A stretch of 64,000 nt of DNA from Clostridiales bacterium (GCA_029010495.1 JAQXKO010000017.1:1-64000); one strand, 5' to 3'. Positions 9,087-18,305 are shown, counted from the stretch's first letter. Program-made: numbers and translations. Notes: generated from the letters alone by a model not told the origin.

Positions 9087-10580
9087 TTAATTATCTGCTC
9101 CGCCATCTTCGATATCCTCAATTGTAACGCTGCTGTTGTGAGGAATCGGTTTCCATGTAACATTCATAAACAATGCCGCATACATTGCATATCTACCGAT
9201 AATATCAAAGCTCGGCCATGTAATACAATACAATATTTTCCTTGGCAGACTGATTTTAATAATCCTTTTCCGCTCAATAAAAAATATGTATACGCCGATA
9301 AGCATTTCAGATATGTCAAAGGCTATCTTATCAAGTAATCTGCATAAAATAAGCATTCCCGTCATATTTACAACAGCCTTAAAGCCGGGCTCATAAGATA
9401 CTCTTGTCTCGCCAAATATATATCTGATGGTCTTTACAAGCCAGCCGTTGCCTGAAAATAAAAGCACATCCCCGGCGCCATGTCCGAAAATATAAAAGCC
9501 GCCTATAATAATTGTAAATAAAAGCCACATACCGAGTCTGATAACAGCCTTCGGTATTAGCTGCTCAAGTGTATCAAAGGAGGCAAAACGATGTCTTATT
9601 CCCTCAATAATGCGTTCCTTTGTCAGCTTTTCGTTTTTTTCTTTTTTCCTGTAGCAGTTGCCGACAAATATGTTTTTAAATAACGGCAGTCCGGTCTCTG
9701 CAAATGCCTGCAGATGTCCTTTGGCCCATCTTACTCTCTGTCTTAATGCTATACGCAGACTGACAGGCTGTTCATCAAAAAACATCGCATCATCATTATA
9801 GGTTATCTTATATCCGTGTGCCACCGCATCAGCCGTAAATGCCCTGTCCTCAGTAAGTGATACATAATGCCAGCCGTTTTCAACAAGCTCATTTGCAAAC
9901 AAAAAGCCTGTTCCCTGAATGTTTGTTGCAAGCCTTAATACAGAACGTGCCCTGTGGCGATACCTGATTGAACGCAGCCAGTGAAGCGCATATGACGCCG
10001 CCACCCAGTTTTCATCAAAGTTTTTTGTATTACGGTATGATGTTATAATCTTCTCGCCTGCGTCAAACGCCTCATTCATGCGTGTAACGTAATCCCTGTT
10101 AAGCAGATTATCCGAATCAAATACAAAAAATCCCTCAAAGGACTTAATACCGTAATCCTTTTCAATATTCTCAAATAAAAATTCAAGAGCATATCCCTTT
10201 GTACGCTTTGAATCATCAAAGCGTTCATAACAGACTGCTCCGTTCTGTCTTGCTATCTCAGCAGTATTATCGGTACAGTTATCCGCAACAACAAATACAG
10301 TAAGAAGCTCGGCAGGATAGTCCTGACGCTTTATACTGTTTAACAGATTACCTATAACCGCCGATTCATTTCTCGCCGGAATAAGGATAGCATATTTATG
10401 ATTGTTTTTAGCCTTGGGAAATTTACGCGTTGTAAAAAAACCGATTATACAGTATATCGGATGATAAAAAGTCGTTGCAGCCAATATGGCTGTCACGGCT
10501 GCACTTATCATAAGTCCCGGCTCATATGCCAGACCGATAAAATCTGCCAGCCTTCCCAAAATACCGGTAGCGATTATCAT
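9087..10580 (-). CDS. Membrane GT2-family glycosyltransferase, processive type
   Basis: A 497-aa membrane glycosyltransferase. One or two N-terminal helices, a cytoplasmic GT-A domain (residues about 55-290) and several C-terminal helices. Seen: LIPARNESAVIGNLL and VVADNCTDNT for nucleotide-sugar binding, the DXD-like FDSDN near residue 153, LTEDRAF (TED), and QRVRWAKGH near residue 280, the QXXRW signature of processive GT2 enzymes such as cellulose and hyaluronan synthases. The polymer or acceptor is unknown. ATG with AGAGG five bases upstream. GtrA lies 12 bp upstream and the LtaS-like gene about 57 bp downstream, suggesting a shared role in surface-glycan assembly. Confidence 0.88.
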   Translation of the reverse strand: MIIATGILGRLADFIGLAYEPGLMISAAVTAILAATTFYHPIYCIIGFFTTRKFPKAKNNHKYAILIPARNESAVIGNLLNSIKRQDYPAELLTVFVVADNCTDNTAEIARQNGAVCYERFDDSKRTKGYALEFLFENIEKDYGIKSFEGFFVFDSDNLLNRDYVTRMNEAFDAGEKIITSYRNTKNFDENWVAASYALHWLRSIRYRHRARSVLRLATNIQGTGFLFANELVENGWHYVSLTEDRAFTADAVAHGYKITYNDDAMFFDEQPVSLRIALRQRVRWAKGHLQAFAETGLPLFKNIFVGNCYRKKEKNEKLTKERIIEGIRHRFASFDTLEQLIPKAVIRLGMWLLFTIIIGGFYIFGHGAGDVLLFSGNGWLVKTIRYIFGETRVSYEPGFKAVVNMTGMLILCRLLDKIAFDISEMLIGVYIFFIERKRIIKISLPRKILYCITWPSFDIIGRYAMYAALFMNVTWKPIPHNSSVTIEDIEDGGADN

Positions 10581-10592
10581 AAAATCCTCTTA

Positions 10593-11078
10593 TTAGCTAT
10601 TATTTTCTTCAGTTTTATTATCCTTCGGCTCCTTAAATACAAACCACTTGCCAAAGAAGTAATTTATAAAAACAACAAGCGTGCTTGCAACAATCTTTGC
10701 CACCCACTGTCTGTCCAGATAAACTGCATAACGGCCAAATCCAATGGTTATACCGCAAAGATAATTTGAAAGCGGTGCCGGAAGGAATACCTCTATGGCT
10801 CCGGATACAATTCTGCCTCCGACAAATTTAAGTGTTTCCAGAAACACGTAAATAGGTCTTGATTCCTTGTTTCTGTATACAATTCTCTTGTTTGTAATAT
10901 ATGAAAAGATAAGTGACGCACTGAAAGATATCGCATTACATATGGTGAATCCTTTATTGGTTGCAGTAAAGCCTGCTTCCTTAAGGAAATAAAATATAAT
11001 CCAGTCTATTAATGTCGTCAAAGTACCAAATATACAATATAAGATAATTATTCTATAATTTTTCCAAAACTTTTTCAT
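10593..11078 (-). CDS. GtrA-family membrane protein
   Basis: A GtrA-like protein with four predicted helices; family members are proposed to flip undecaprenyl-phosphate-linked sugars or otherwise support cell-surface glycan synthesis. The frame opens at 11105, but AAGGAG lies six bases before the ATG at 11078 (MKKFWKNYRI), so that start is preferred and gives 161 aa. Typical features are LTTLIDWIIFYFL near the N-terminus and a C-terminal FGKWFVFKEP. It directly precedes the GT2 gene (12 bp) and is probably its partner. A large inverted repeat lies between it and the Nudix gene. Confidence 0.9.
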   Translation of the reverse strand: MKKFWKNYRIIILYCIFGTLTTLIDWIIFYFLKEAGFTATNKGFTICNAISFSASLIFSYITNKRIVYRNKESRPIYVFLETLKFVGGRIVSGAIEVFLPAPLSNYLCGITIGFGRYAVYLDRQWVAKIVASTLVVFINYFFGKWFVFKEPKDNKTEENNS

Positions 11079-11097
11079 TATACTCCTTACAAAATGT

Positions 11098-11126
11098 TGT
11101 GCCATACAGCTAAGCTATATGGCACA
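11098..11126. other. Long inverted repeat between the Nudix and gtrA-like genes
   Basis: TGTGCCATA (11098-11106) pairs perfectly with TATGGCACA (11118-11126), and the loop contains a further AGCT/AGCT pair. On the plus strand five T follow at 11128-11132; on the minus strand, the direction of the genes, only ACATTTTG follows. It therefore looks like a plus-strand terminator or a processing/attenuation hairpin just ahead of the gtrA-like ribosome binding site, rather than a strong stop for the Nudix transcript. Confidence 0.5.
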
Positions 11127-11145
11127 GTTTTTGGTGGACATTCTG

Positions 11146-11598
11146 TTAAAAATACTTACGGTTACCCCAAAGATTTCTTTTCTTTAGATCAAGATACTCA
11201 TTATAAGCCTTCTCAAGTATTGCTCTTTCATTAGGAAATTTCAATAAATGATAAGCCTCATGATACTTATAATATCCTGAGTCCATAAAGTATTCCTCGT
11301 GCTGTGGTTTGCTATAATAGCTATCAGACATCATTAAATACCAATGAACCTGTTTTACTACTGTATTCTGAGGAGTATTAAAGGTGTAATGACTCGTTCC
11401 GACAAATTTAATAATGTGGCCTGTTGCACCACTCTCTTCTTTTACTTCTCTGAGAGCCGTCGCTTTAAATTCCTCGCCCTCTTCAACGGTTCCCTTTGGG
11501 AGAACCCAACCCTCATACTTGTTTTTATAATTCTTATACAGTAATAAAATTTTACCTCTGAAAATTACTACACCACCACAGCTTGTAGCTTCAACCAT
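11146..11598 (-). CDS. Nudix hydrolase
   Basis: Hydrolyses a nucleoside diphosphate linked to another moiety; the substrate cannot be told from sequence. The complete Nudix box is present, GX5EX7REVXEESG in the form GTVEEGEEF...REVKEESG near residues 40-60. The frame is open from 11652, but AGGAGGT lies eight bases before the ATG at 11598 (MVEATSCGGV), and the predicted -10 box at 11653-11658 overlaps the longer start, so 150 aa is the likely protein. The N-terminal EATSCGGVVIF resembles the diadenosine-polyphosphate hydrolase group, which is only a hint. Confidence 0.92.
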   Translation of the reverse strand: MVEATSCGGVVIFRGKILLLYKNYKNKYEGWVLPKGTVEEGEEFKATALREVKEESGATGHIIKFVGTSHYTFNTPQNTVVKQVHWYLMMSDSYYSKPQHEEYFMDSGYYKYHEAYHLLKFPNERAILEKAYNEYLDLKKRNLWGNRKYF

Positions 11599-11652
11599 AG
11601 CCGTACCTCCTGTAAGGTAATAGTGTAGCTTTTTTACACCATATTTGGACAT

Positions 11653-11681
11653 AGTATATCATTATTCAAAAGAACAATCAA
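11653..11681 (-). promoter_or_regulatory. Promoter for the Nudix gene and downstream envelope cluster
   Basis: Minus strand: -35 TTGATT (11676-11681), 17-bp spacer, -10 TATACT (11653-11658). This gives a leader of about 45 nt to the ATG at 11598. It excludes the longer Nudix start and is the only good promoter I see ahead of the run Nudix-gtrA-GT2-ltaS-mntP-pncB. Confidence 0.6.
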
Positions 11682-11755
11682 GAAAAAAGTCAAAAAACAA
11701 ACATAAAATTATGGAATTAATACATTTTTAATAAATGATTTTACCCTGTTTCAGT

Positions 11756-14260
11756 TTACAGGATGCCTTTTAAAAAATGACCTTCATATTTTGTTTCGTC
11801 TGATTCACAACCGTCTTCATTATTGCCGGACAGATTAATCAATCTTCTGTAAATGTCTGCCGCCTCACTTCCGCTTTCTGTTACGCAATTAATTATTAAT
11901 GATGACGGTCTGAGTTTTTTTATCTCCGCCATTCTCTGCGACAAGTCGACAACGCGTTTATCAAATAAAATATTACGGCACTGTGAACACATCTGATAAC
12001 AGTAAAACTCCGTTCCCCTGCCCGACTCACTGCTGCACAATAAAAACTCAGGCGTTTTATTACAACGGCCGACTGTCTTTTTCATACACTGCTTCGAAAT
12101 CATAAGCTCCTCTGCGCCGTAAACCGTGAGTTCACTGCAAATTGACGACTTATCAATTGCCGTCATTTCTTTATATGAAAGCTCTGTGCTGTACACAAAG
12201 CCCCTGATTCCGATTTTCTTTAAGAATAAAGAAGAACAGGAATTTGTGACATACAGCCATTTGTCCGCATAAACGTTTTCAAAGTACTCTTTTAATATAT
12301 ATACGCAGCTAAGATTCTTTGCATACGCGCCATAAAAATATGACGCGTATTTTTCAAGAAAAGCTCTTAAGAATTTAATGTTTTCATCATCGGCAATACG
12401 TCGTGTTTTAACATAAAGATAACAGCCCATATTCCCGGTTCTGTCAAGCAGCTCCTCCAAATCACCCGAAAAGTCCTCAGAATCAAGATCAATTATTATA
12501 TGCTTTGCGCCTGCTTCAAGCAGTGCTTCAAGCTGCTCCCTTGAGTAGACAGATGTCTTTATGACAAATCCGTCCCCGCCCTCTTTATAAGCGGGAACCT
12601 CCTCCGGATTATTTATAACCGTGCAGGACATGTCAGCTTCCCCTGACAGATTTGTTGTGGTGTCTTCTTCATCCTTACAATCTCTGTTCCTTCTGAAAAG
12701 ACCGGTCATATTATCTCTCAGCTTATCTATAGCCTCACGCCTGATATTGCCGATAAAGCTTTTAGGGATAAAGCAGCTGCCGCAGAGCTCTACCCTGCAT
12801 TCAGATATATTAAATTCCGAATCACCGCTTCTTAGAAGCTTTTCCCTGACAGACTCTTCTGTTACCGGTGCATTGAGCGCAACGCTTACCTCCTGTCCGT
12901 AAACCGTCACACCCACATCGCGGAGCATATCATCTTTTACGACCTTTGCAGCCAGTGAAAGCATCAGCTTTTCTCCCGGCTTTGCAAAAAGATATGCGGA
13001 AATATCTATCCTGTGCGGGTTACTTATATATTCTTCGTTAATCTTTTCAATAAGGCTGTTACACCTTATCCTGACTGCCGAAACAGTGCTGTGATTATGA
13101 AAACGTTCCCTTTCCTTTCTGACAGCCCTAAAGGATATCGTGTCGCCCGCCTTATATTCTACAGGAGTAGTAAACGAAAAATACTCTTCTTTTTCATTAT
13201 TGCCTCTCAGTTCAATCACATCACCCTTATAAAGGCTGTCGGCAAGACAAATTCTTGCAAAGCCGTTTTCTATGCTTCCTTCTCCGACATATGTGCCCTG
13301 ATGATTCGGACGTTTTACCGACATCATACCGGGGCCCGTTTCGGAAAATGCATAGCCCTTTGTAAAGCCGCCCCTGTTATAAAGATCAGCCATACCTGTT
13401 TTAAGCTCATTCCAGAAGGATTTATTATCAGCAATATATTTATAAAAACCCTCCTCACCGCGTTCACTATAAATATCAAGTGCAAATTTATAGGCATATG
13501 ACATATAGGCCGCATACTCAGGCGACTTCATCCTGCCCTCAATCTTAAACGAATCAATGCCCGCCTTCACAAGAAGCGGAATATTATCAATAGTACATAT
13601 ATCCTTAGGGCTTAACAGATATCTGTCATTTATGCGTTCTCCGTCTCCGAGCATAATCTCTGTTTTTAATCTGCATGGCTGTGCGCAGCGTCCTCTGTTG
13701 CCGCTTCTGTCTCCGCACATTGAGCTGAAAAGGCAGTTTCCCGAATAACTGTAGCAGAGTGCGCCGTGGACAAATACCTCTATCTCCCTGCCTGTTTCTT
13801 TTTTCAGCTTTGCTATTTCGCCGATACTCAACTCCCTTGCAGGAACAATTCGTGTCACGCTGTCAGGATAATAATTTGCGGCAATGGAATTTGTCACGCA
13901 GCCCTGTGTGCTTATATGAAGCGGAAGTGCGGGATAATTATCCGCAATATACTCCATAACACCCAAATCCTGCACAATTACGGCATCCGTACCTGCCTCA
14001 TAAATCTTCCCTATATATTCAGAAAGCATACCCATCTCAGACTGTCTGACAAGAGTATTTACCGTCAGATACACTCTTTTTCCCCTAAGGTGTGCATAAT
14101 CTATGGCTCTTAACAGAGCTTCGTCATCAGGATTATCCGCATACGCCCTCGCCCCAAAACGCGAGCCTCCCATATATACGGCATCTGCCCCTGCTTTAAA
14201 AGAAGCCTGCAGACTACCAACTGAGCCTGCAGGCGCTAAAATTTCAACACTATTTAACAT
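11756..14260 (-). CDS. U32 family peptidase / rRNA hydroxylase-like protein
   Basis: An 834-aa member of the U32 family. The family signature is complete: EVFVHGALCYSYSGNCL followed by SSMCGDRSGNRGRCAQPCR, near residues 160-200; the cysteines match the iron-sulfur-type cluster of the RlhA/TrhP branch, which hydroxylate rRNA or tRNA, so a hydroxylase role is as likely as proteolysis. The C-terminal half (after about residue 400) is the extension typical of the long clostridial form and carries a second Cys-rich patch (CYQMCSQCRN). Its ATG overlaps the zapA stop by one base (TAATG), so it is coupled to zapA and ruvB. Confidence 0.9.
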   Translation of the reverse strand: MLNSVEILAPAGSVGSLQASFKAGADAVYMGGSRFGARAYADNPDDEALLRAIDYAHLRGKRVYLTVNTLVRQSEMGMLSEYIGKIYEAGTDAVIVQDLGVMEYIADNYPALPLHISTQGCVTNSIAANYYPDSVTRIVPARELSIGEIAKLKKETGREIEVFVHGALCYSYSGNCLFSSMCGDRSGNRGRCAQPCRLKTEIMLGDGERINDRYLLSPKDICTIDNIPLLVKAGIDSFKIEGRMKSPEYAAYMSYAYKFALDIYSERGEEGFYKYIADNKSFWNELKTGMADLYNRGGFTKGYAFSETGPGMMSVKRPNHQGTYVGEGSIENGFARICLADSLYKGDVIELRGNNEKEEYFSFTTPVEYKAGDTISFRAVRKERERFHNHSTVSAVRIRCNSLIEKINEEYISNPHRIDISAYLFAKPGEKLMLSLAAKVVKDDMLRDVGVTVYGQEVSVALNAPVTEESVREKLLRSGDSEFNISECRVELCGSCFIPKSFIGNIRREAIDKLRDNMTGLFRRNRDCKDEEDTTTNLSGEADMSCTVINNPEEVPAYKEGGDGFVIKTSVYSREQLEALLEAGAKHIIIDLDSEDFSGDLEELLDRTGNMGCYLYVKTRRIADDENIKFLRAFLEKYASYFYGAYAKNLSCVYILKEYFENVYADKWLYVTNSCSSLFLKKIGIRGFVYSTELSYKEMTAIDKSSICSELTVYGAEELMISKQCMKKTVGRCNKTPEFLLCSSESGRGTEFYCYQMCSQCRNILFDKRVVDLSQRMAEIKKLRPSSLIINCVTESGSEAADIYRRLINLSGNNEDGCESDETKYEGHFLKGIL

Positions 14261-14778
14261 TATCTTCTACCAATTCTCTTTTTGTAGGCTTCAAATTCCT
14301 CTGTAAGCTTGGCTTTTTCGGCCGTAAGTGACTCTATCTGCTTCTTTAAGGCCTCATTTTCCGTTTCAAGCCTGATGCTCTTCTTCTGCTCCTCGGAAAC
14401 CTTTGCTCTCTCTGCATTTACCATCTGGTTTACCTCTGTCATCTTAACCTTGTAGGTTTCCTTTATGGTACCGAGCTGCTTCTGGAACTCAATTATATCG
14501 TGCTTAAGATTAAAAATCTCAGAATCCTGCGCTTCCTTCTCTTTTCCGAGCTCACCGGCCATATCCTTGGTTTTAAAATAGTCATCGGCAAGATTGATAT
14601 TGAGAAGCACGTTTTTCATATCCACATCAAGATATTTGTAGCCCTCGAGTCCCTTAAGCTCTGCCACCTTACTGTTAATGTAAGATGCAACCCTCTGTAA
14701 ATACTCTTCGCTCTCATAACCGCAAAGATTATAGCGCTTACCGTCAATAATTACTTCTACATCGTTTCTAGTTTTCAC
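14260..14778 (-). CDS. zapA: Cell division protein ZapA
   Basis: ZapA binds FtsZ and bundles its filaments at midcell. The N-terminal ZapA domain ([16 protein letters not shown] and [19 protein letters not shown]) is followed by a long charged coiled coil (about residues 75-170), longer than E. coli ZapA but common in clostridia. The frame opens upstream at 14823, yet GGAGGAG lies five to six bases before a GTG at 14778, inside the end of ruvB, so GTG is the start (172 aa) and the genes overlap by 11 bp. The stop is shared with the U32 start. Confidence 0.85.
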   Translation of the reverse strand: MKTRNDVEVIIDGKRYNLCGYESEEYLQRVASYINSKVAELKGLEGYKYLDVDMKNVLLNINLADDYFKTKDMAGELGKEKEAQDSEIFNLKHDIIEFQKQLGTIKETYKVKMTEVNQMVNAERAKVSEEQKKSIRLETENEALKKQIESLTAEKAKLTEEFEAYKKRIGRR

Positions 14779-15784
14779 TTTCTTCTCCTCCAACCATTTT
14801 AATACCGAGATGTCTGTATGCATCTGCCGTAACCATTCTGCCCCTCGGGGTTCTTACAACAAGTCCGTTTTGTACAAGATAAGGCTCATACACCTCTTCA
14901 ATAGTATCTGCATCCTCGCCGATGGTAACTGCCACTGATGTCATACCCACCGGACCGCCGCCGAACTTATCAATCATTGCAAGCAGAATATTTCTGTCTA
15001 TATTGTCAAGACCCAGCCTGTCCACCTCAAGAAGGTCAAGTGCCGCACAGGCAACCTCCTTTGTTATCTCACCGTTGTACTTAACCTGCGCAAAGTCCCT
15101 GACTCTTTTCAACAGCCTGTTGGCAAGTCTTGGAGTTCCTCTGCTTCTTCTGGCTATCTCAACGGCACCGTCATGGTCTATTCTGACCTTTAGTACCTCT
15201 GCACTATGTTCTACTATTGTAGTAAGCTCTTTGGCCGTATAAAATTCCATTCGGCTTACAACACCGAATCTGTCCCTTAGCGGTGCGGTAAGCATACCGG
15301 CTCTTGTAGTTGCACCGACAAGCGTAAAATGAGGCAGATTCAGTCTGACCGATCTGCTTGCCGGTCCGCGTCCGATGACTATGTCTATCACAAAATCTTC
15401 CATGGCCGGATAAAGAAGCTCCTCTACCTGACGGTTGAGTCGGTGTATTTCATCAATAAAAAGTATGTCTCCCTCCTGGAGATTATTGAGGATGGCCGCC
15501 ATCTCACCCGGCTTTTCAATGGCCGGTCCGGATGTAGTCTTAATATTTACACCCATTTCATTTGCAATAATACATGACAATGTTGTCTTTCCGAGTCCCG
15601 GAGGTCCGAACAGAAGTACGTGGTCAAGCGCTTCATTCCTGCTTTTGGCAGCATCAATATATACCTTCAGATTATCCTTGACCTTTTCCTGCCCGACATA
15701 ATCCTTAAGAAAGCGCGGTCTTAATGTTCCCTCTATCTGTTTATCCAGCTCAGTTGCCTCTGTTGTAACAATTCTTCTGGCCAT
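14768..15784 (-). CDS. ruvB: Holliday junction branch migration ATPase RuvB
   Basis: Hexameric AAA+ motor that drives branch migration with RuvA. 338 aa, full length. Walker [10 protein letters not shown], Walker B LFIDEIH, sensor 1 GATTRAG, the arginine finger region APLRDRFG, and the C-terminal winged helix ([15 protein letters not shown]) are all present. It lies 61 bp after ruvA and overlaps zapA. No ruvC is nearby, as usual in Firmicutes. Confidence 0.98.
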   Translation of the reverse strand: MARRIVTTEATELDKQIEGTLRPRFLKDYVGQEKVKDNLKVYIDAAKSRNEALDHVLLFGPPGLGKTTLSCIIANEMGVNIKTTSGPAIEKPGEMAAILNNLQEGDILFIDEIHRLNRQVEELLYPAMEDFVIDIVIGRGPASRSVRLNLPHFTLVGATTRAGMLTAPLRDRFGVVSRMEFYTAKELTTIVEHSAEVLKVRIDHDGAVEIARRSRGTPRLANRLLKRVRDFAQVKYNGEITKEVACAALDLLEVDRLGLDNIDRNILLAMIDKFGGGPVGMTSVAVTIGEDADTIEEVYEPYLVQNGLVVRTPRGRMVTADAYRHLGIKMVGGEESEN

Positions 15785-15845
15785 CAGCCCATTCTCCCAT
15801 CAAAAGGTTAATAATTAACACTATTAAAATGCTCAATAGCACATA

Positions 15846-16454
15846 TTAAATCAAAAATTTAAGACTGGCGCTTAATATTTCATCAACAGTAACATTTTCG
15901 TCCATGTCCACACTTGCAACAGCCTTAAGACTGTCTGCCCTTGAATAACCGAGCGACTGAAGCGCAAGTGCCGCATCCGTCTTGTTGCGTGACAGATTGT
16001 CGGTAGAAACCGCTGCCTGCTCTTTTGACGGCTCAAAACGGTCCGGTGACAATTCAATCTTATCCTTAAGGTCAAGTACTATTCTTCCTGCCGTCTTGGC
16101 TCCTATGCCCGGTGCCTTCGCAAGTGTCCCGGCATCCTCCGATAATATGGCAAATCTGATTGTGTCGGCACTGAGTGCGCCGAGCATTGCCTGGGCACCC
16201 TTTGGTCCTACACCGTTAACGGTTATTAGCTTTTTAAAAAGCTCAAGGTCATCTTTTTTTAAAAATCCAAAAAGACAAATACCGGTATTTTCATTAATAT
16301 TTAACATTGTAAATAAACGTACCGTTTCCCCTGCCTGCGGCATTTCCTCCGCATCTGATAAAGGAATCATTATCTCATAGCCAATGCCGTTACAATTTAC
16401 TACACATATACCGGGTGACATATATTCAAGTATGCCTTCGACAAATGATATCAT
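15846..16454 (-). CDS. ruvA: Holliday junction DNA helicase subunit RuvA
   Basis: Tetrameric Holliday-junction-binding protein that loads RuvB. OB fold at the N-terminus (MISFVEGILEY), two helix-hairpin-helix motifs (VNGVGPKGAQAML and APGIGAKTAGRIV) and a C-terminal domain III that contacts RuvB. The frame is open from 16523, but GAGAGG lies six bases before the ATG at 16454, giving 202 aa, the family length. First gene of the ruvA-ruvB-zapA-U32 unit. Confidence 0.97.
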   Translation of the reverse strand: MISFVEGILEYMSPGICVVNCNGIGYEIMIPLSDAEEMPQAGETVRLFTMLNINENTGICLFGFLKKDDLELFKKLITVNGVGPKGAQAMLGALSADTIRFAILSEDAGTLAKAPGIGAKTAGRIVLDLKDKIELSPDRFEPSKEQAAVSTDNLSRNKTDAALALQSLGYSRADSLKAVASVDMDENVTVDEILSASLKFLI

Positions 16455-16479
16455 CCTGTCCTCTCTTAATCTGATAACT

Positions 16480-16488
16480 AATATAACA
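16480..16488 (-). promoter_or_regulatory. Extended -10 element ahead of ruvA
   Basis: The minus strand carries TGTTATATT, an extended -10 (TGn then TATATT at 16480-16485), 25 bp before the ruvA ATG. No good -35 stands 17 bp upstream. The same nine bases recur in three other intergenic regions of this window. Confidence 0.35.
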
Positions 16489-16813
16489 CAGTGTTTTACC
16501 TCAAAAGTAAATCCACACCTCAATAAACCTATTATGAGTCATTATAACACATCTGCTTATAAAATAAAATAATAAAAATACAAATTATTGTGGATTAAGC
16601 TTAATTTTTTTCATAATCAATACAAATTATAGTGTATACTTATCTTTTACCGCCCTTTCTGACACAAAAAATATAATCCTCACCGATTAATTAATAAAAA
16701 TCAGCAGATAATCCATATACTTTTCATAGTATATACTTAAAATATTTGCGGCTTTACACCTTGAAATAAATATCATAAACAGGTAAAATTATAATATCAC
16801 AAGGAGAAAGAAC
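16489..16813. other. AT-rich divergent intergenic region with a short direct repeat
   Basis: About 325 bp between ruvA (minus) and the YprB-like gene (plus). No open frame of interest. A 15-bp direct repeat, ATACAAATTATnGTG, occurs at 16578-16592 and 16620-16634 (one mismatch, 42 bp apart), which could be a regulator site. No confident promoter for the plus-strand gene was found. Confidence 0.3.
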
Positions 16814-17947
16814 ATGATTACTATTGAGAAAGAATTTCCGAAAGACAACATATATCCGGTAATGACATTAACCGACAGCCGCACCCCGGTATTCTTTGAC
16901 ATTGAAACCACAGGGCTTTGTGCCGATACCAGCATTCTTTACCTGATTGGCGCCCTGATGATAAAAAATGACACGATGATTTTCAGACAGTGGTTTGCAA
17001 ATTCAGTTACCGATGAGGCAGATATTATAAAAAGCTTTTTCAGCTGGCTTCCTGATAACGCCTGCTTAATTCATTACAACGGCAGAGGCTTTGATGTGCC
17101 TTATATTTCCAAGAAATGCAAAAAGCTTGACATTCCCTGTTATCTCCCTCAAATAACCAATATTGACCTTTACAGAAGCCTTGCGCCTCTAAAGAAATAT
17201 TTCAACATGGAATCAGGCAGACTTGTAGCCTACGAGAGACTTATCGGTCATATACGCGAGGATGTTTACAACGGCGGCGAGCTGATAAATGTATATAAAG
17301 AATTTATAGGAAAGTCTAAATTTAACAAAGAAGAAGCCGAGGAGCTGAAAAACATTCTGTTGCTTCATAACGAAGAGGATATACTTGATATGGTTCCGGT
17401 GCTTTCCCTGTACACATATCTTGAAATGTTTGCGGGCAGAGTCATGGATTGTTCTTTACAACTGACAGATGCCAAGTCTTCGGCTTCGGAGGAAGCCGGA
17501 CATATCAGGAACCTTACAATTACCGTCAGACAGTCAACTGACTTTCCGGTGGAATATTCAAAAGTTATTCCGATTGCACCCGGTCTTGAGCCAATACGTA
17601 TATCTACCGCCAAGGAAAGCACTATGATAATAATTCCGGTATATAAAGCAAGACTTAAGCATTATTATGAGGATTATAAAAACTACTATTATCTCCCCGG
17701 CGAGGATATGGCTGTTCACAAAAATGTAGCCGACTGTGTAAGCAGGGACTACAGAATACAGGCAACCAGATGTACTGCATATACATATGCCGAAGCCGAA
17801 TTTGTCCCTCAGCCTGCAAAGCTTATCTGCCCGTATTTCCAGAAGGATATAAAGGATGATTATTCATTCATACCTCTGCAATCCATCAAAAAAAGAGAGA
17901 ACGTAATCTCCCTTATCAAATCTGTCTTTTCAATTTATTTCAAATAA
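16814..17947 (+). CDS. YprB-like ribonuclease H-fold protein (DEDD exonuclease type)
   Basis: A 377-aa protein with an N-terminal DEDD exonuclease-like domain: FFDIETTGL near residue 30 gives the first Asp and Glu, HYNGRGFDVPYI near residue 90 a further Asp, and HNEEDILDM near residue 190 the last. This matches the YprB family, whose substrate is unknown. The C-terminal 150 residues have no motif I recognise; they lack the TPR helices seen in B. subtilis YprB as far as I can tell. AAGGAGAAAG precedes the ATG. It converges on rpmF with a shared bidirectional terminator. Confidence 0.82.
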   Translation: MITIEKEFPKDNIYPVMTLTDSRTPVFFDIETTGLCADTSILYLIGALMIKNDTMIFRQWFANSVTDEADIIKSFFSWLPDNACLIHYNGRGFDVPYISKKCKKLDIPCYLPQITNIDLYRSLAPLKKYFNMESGRLVAYERLIGHIREDVYNGGELINVYKEFIGKSKFNKEEAEELKNILLLHNEEDILDMVPVLSLYTYLEMFAGRVMDCSLQLTDAKSSASEEAGHIRNLTITVRQSTDFPVEYSKVIPIAPGLEPIRISTAKESTMIIIPVYKARLKHYYEDYKNYYYLPGEDMAVHKNVADCVSRDYRIQATRCTAYTYAEAEFVPQPAKLICPYFQKDIKDDYSFIPLQSIKKRENVISLIKSVFSIYFK

Positions 17948-17951
17948 ACAA

Positions 17952-17978
17952 AAAGGCTCCGGATTATCCGAAGCCTTT
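17952..17978. terminator. Bidirectional terminator between the YprB-like gene and rpmF
   Basis: AAAGGCTCCGGA and TCCGAAGCCTTT form a 12-bp stem with a TTA loop and one wobble. T-rich sequence follows on the plus strand (TATTTTAATT) and on the minus strand (TTGTTT), so it can serve both convergent genes. Confidence 0.85.
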
Positions 17979-17985
17979 ATTTTAA

Positions 17986-18171
17986 TTAATTATCTGTAGC
18001 AACGATTTCACGCTTGTTGTAAGAACCGCAAGCCTTACATACTCTATGAGGCATCATGAGTGCGCCGCATTTACTACATTTAACAAGAGCAGGTGCAGTC
18101 ATCTTCCACTGAGCACGACGACTATCTCTTCTTGCTTTAGAATGTTTATTCTTTGGACAAATAGCTCCCAT
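17986..18171 (-). CDS. rpmF: 50S ribosomal protein L32
   Basis: Small zinc-ribbon protein of the large ribosomal subunit, 61 aa. N-terminal MGAICPKNKHSKARRDSRRA is the family hallmark, and CSKCG with CKACG provides the four zinc cysteines, so this is the zinc-binding form. The frame is open upstream, but AGGAGGT sits ahead of the ATG at 18171. A near-perfect sigma-A promoter lies just upstream. In many relatives a DUF177 (yceD) gene lies between ackA and rpmF; here it is absent. Confidence 0.98.
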   Translation of the reverse strand: MGAICPKNKHSKARRDSRRAQWKMTAPALVKCSKCGALMMPHRVCKACGSYNKREIVATDN

Positions 18172-18229
18172 CTTTACACCTCCTGTCAGTATTGTCGTAA
18201 ACCTTATCTGTTCACAGACGTATGCAACG

Positions 18230-18258
18230 ATTATATTACATACGATTACTTTTGTCAA
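18230..18258 (-). promoter_or_regulatory. Consensus promoter of rpmF
   Basis: Minus strand: TTGACA (18253-18258), exactly 17 bp, TATAAT (18230-18235), both boxes full consensus. The leader to the rpmF ATG is about 50 nt. It fits a highly expressed ribosomal protein gene transcribed separately from ackA. Confidence 0.92.
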
Positions 18259-18305
18259 TAATTATTTTTGACTAAGATTAACTTTTTTCAGGTCGCATTT
18301 TAGTA

